A DNA stretch of 64,000 bases from Loxodes magnus. Taxonomy: Eukaryota > Ciliophora > Karyorelictea > Loxodida > Loxodidae. Under the pieces are notes generated by a model. The model made no database searches, had not been told where the DNA came from, and was given only the letters and a program-made list of their open reading frames with translations. A program made the position numbers and the translations under genes. Each line of letters starts with the position of its first letter. Within the stretch, counting starts at the first letter, position 1. Shown here piece after piece: positions 63,260 through 64,000 of this stretch. The stretch spans positions 19,827-83,826 of the forward strand of contig CAMPDV010002176.1 of the NCBI GenBank assembly GCA_946699065.1, written 5' to 3'.

Positions 63260-64000
63260 CTCATTTTCTATTATTACTTTAAATTACCTAACTCACACTC
63301 TTTTACTTGCTTTTCTACTTCACTTTTATTAGAAATCCTATTTCTCTTTCTCATTTTCTATTATCACTTACAATTACCTAACTCACACTCTTTTACTTGC
63401 TTTTCTACTTCACTTTTCTTAGAAATCTTATCTCTCTTTCTCATTTTCTATCATCACTTTCAATTACCTAACTCAGACTCTTTTACTTGCTTTTCTACTT
63501 CACTTTTATTAGAAATCCTATTTCTCTTTCTCATTTTCTATTAATACTTACAATTACCTAACTCAGACTCTTTTACTTGCTTTTCTACTTCACTTTTATT
63601 AGAAATCCTATTTCTCTTTCTCATTTTCTATTATCACTTACAATTACCTAACTCACACTCTTTTACTTGCTTTTCTACTTCACTTTTCTTAGAAATCTTA
63701 TCTCTCTTTCTCATTTTCTATTAATACTATCAATTACCTAACTCACACTCTTTTACTTGCTTTTCTACTTCACTTTTATTAGAAATCCTATTTCTCTTTC
63801 TCATTTTCTATTATCACTTACAATTACCTAACTCACACTCTTTTACTTGCTTTTCTACTTCACTTTTCTTAGAAATCTTATCTCTCTTTCTCATTTTCTA
63901 TCATCACTTTCAATTACCTAACTCAGACTCTTTTACTTGCTTTTCTACTTCACTTTTCTTAGAAATCCTATTTCTCTTTCTCATTTTCTATTAATACTAT
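63260..64000 (+). repeat. Terminal 741 bp, copy of 4741-5481
   Basis: It continues directly from copy 3 of the higher-order block and equals 4741-5481 in order and length. In the left region 4741 directly follows copy 1, so copy 3 plus this stretch reproduces the left arrangement. Copy 2 is followed at 9331 by different monomers. The match is cut by the window end. Confidence 0.88.

Larger units (their letters stand above)
1..64000 (+). repeat. 90-bp satellite DNA array, about 711 head-to-tail monomers
   Basis: The 10-mer CTCATTTTCT recurs every 90 bases across the window, and every monomer lies in the same orientation. Other near-fixed blocks are ACTTGCTTTTCTACTTCAC at about positions 46-64 and AGAAATC at about 72-78. 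Variation is concentrated at positions 11-23, 37, 69-73 and 79/83. The common monomer is A20 C24 G2 T44 by hand count. I found no unique flanking sequence, transposon end, tRNA-like or rRNA-like stretch, or coding region. The array exceeds the window on both sides: base 1 is already in register and the last monomer is cut after 21 bases. A eukaryotic heterochromatic satellite is the natural reading; species, chromosome position and family name cannot be told from the sequence. Confidence 0.98.

Noticed and set aside
1-64000. Genes on the - strand
   Set aside because: The common monomer contains TTA, CTA or TCA in all three frames, so every - frame is stopped within about one monomer. ATG occurs on that strand but cannot lead to a long frame.
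1-64000. CRISPR array
   Set aside because: There is no alternation of a constant repeat with unique spacers. The whole 90-bp unit is conserved and the variable segment uses only a few recurring forms, over a length far beyond any CRISPR array.
1-64000. Telomeric repeat or CENP-B box
   Set aside because: No TTAGGG-like or TTTAGGG-like run is present; TTAGAAATC only resembles the first four bases. With no CpG, the CG-containing CENP-B box cannot occur.
1-64000. Long inverted repeats or hairpin arrays
   Set aside because: All monomers lie in one orientation, and the near absence of G on the + strand prevents long self-complementary stems beyond short A/T pairing.

Overview
The whole window is one tandem satellite array. 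A 90-bp monomer repeats head to tail on the + strand about 711 times, from the first base to the last, with no gene, RNA gene, transposon or unique sequence. I place monomer position 1 at the recurring CTCATTTTCT. My hand count of the common monomer is A20 C24 G2 T44: about 29% GC, 76% pyrimidine, with G almost absent from the + strand and no CpG seen. An uninterrupted array of this size points to a eukaryote, from pericentromeric, centromeric or other heterochromatic DNA. I cannot name the species or the satellite family.

Monomers differ at a few diagnostic places: positions 11-23 (ATTAATACT, ATCATCACT, ATTATTACT or ATTATCACT, then TACA, TTCA, TAAA, GTCA or ATCA), position 37 (CACACT or CAGACT), positions 69-73 (CTTAG, ATTAG, CTTTG or CTTAT) and the linked pair 79/83 (CTTATCTC, 'type I', or CCTATTTC, 'type II'). 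The order of these variants gives each stretch a barcode and shows higher-order repeats of 180, 270, 450 and 720 bp and of roughly 2.5 to 4.8 kb.

Layout: 1-1800 in exact 90-bp register; 1801-3660 rearranged; 3661-9330 in exact register with a 4590-bp higher-order relation; 9331-13577 dense in small insertions; 13578-21767 in exact register; 21768-26627 nearly so; 26628-35329 dense in 1-bp deletions; 35330-47209 in exact register for 132 monomers; 47210-51353 mixed; 51354-55764 nearly exact; 55765-61004 rearranged; 61005-64000 a nearly exact return of sequence first seen at 4.7-9.3 kb. By private variants the array reads as family A (about 1-11 kb), family B (about 15-48 kb), then family A again (about 50-64 kb).

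The open reading frames in the window are by-products of the repeat. 90 is divisible by 3, one + frame stays open unless a monomer carries ATTAATAC, and nearly all apparent starts are TTG. None should be annotated as a gene. The most useful results are the higher-order architecture and the uneven pattern of small indels, many of which look like consensus artefacts made by merging two monomer variants.
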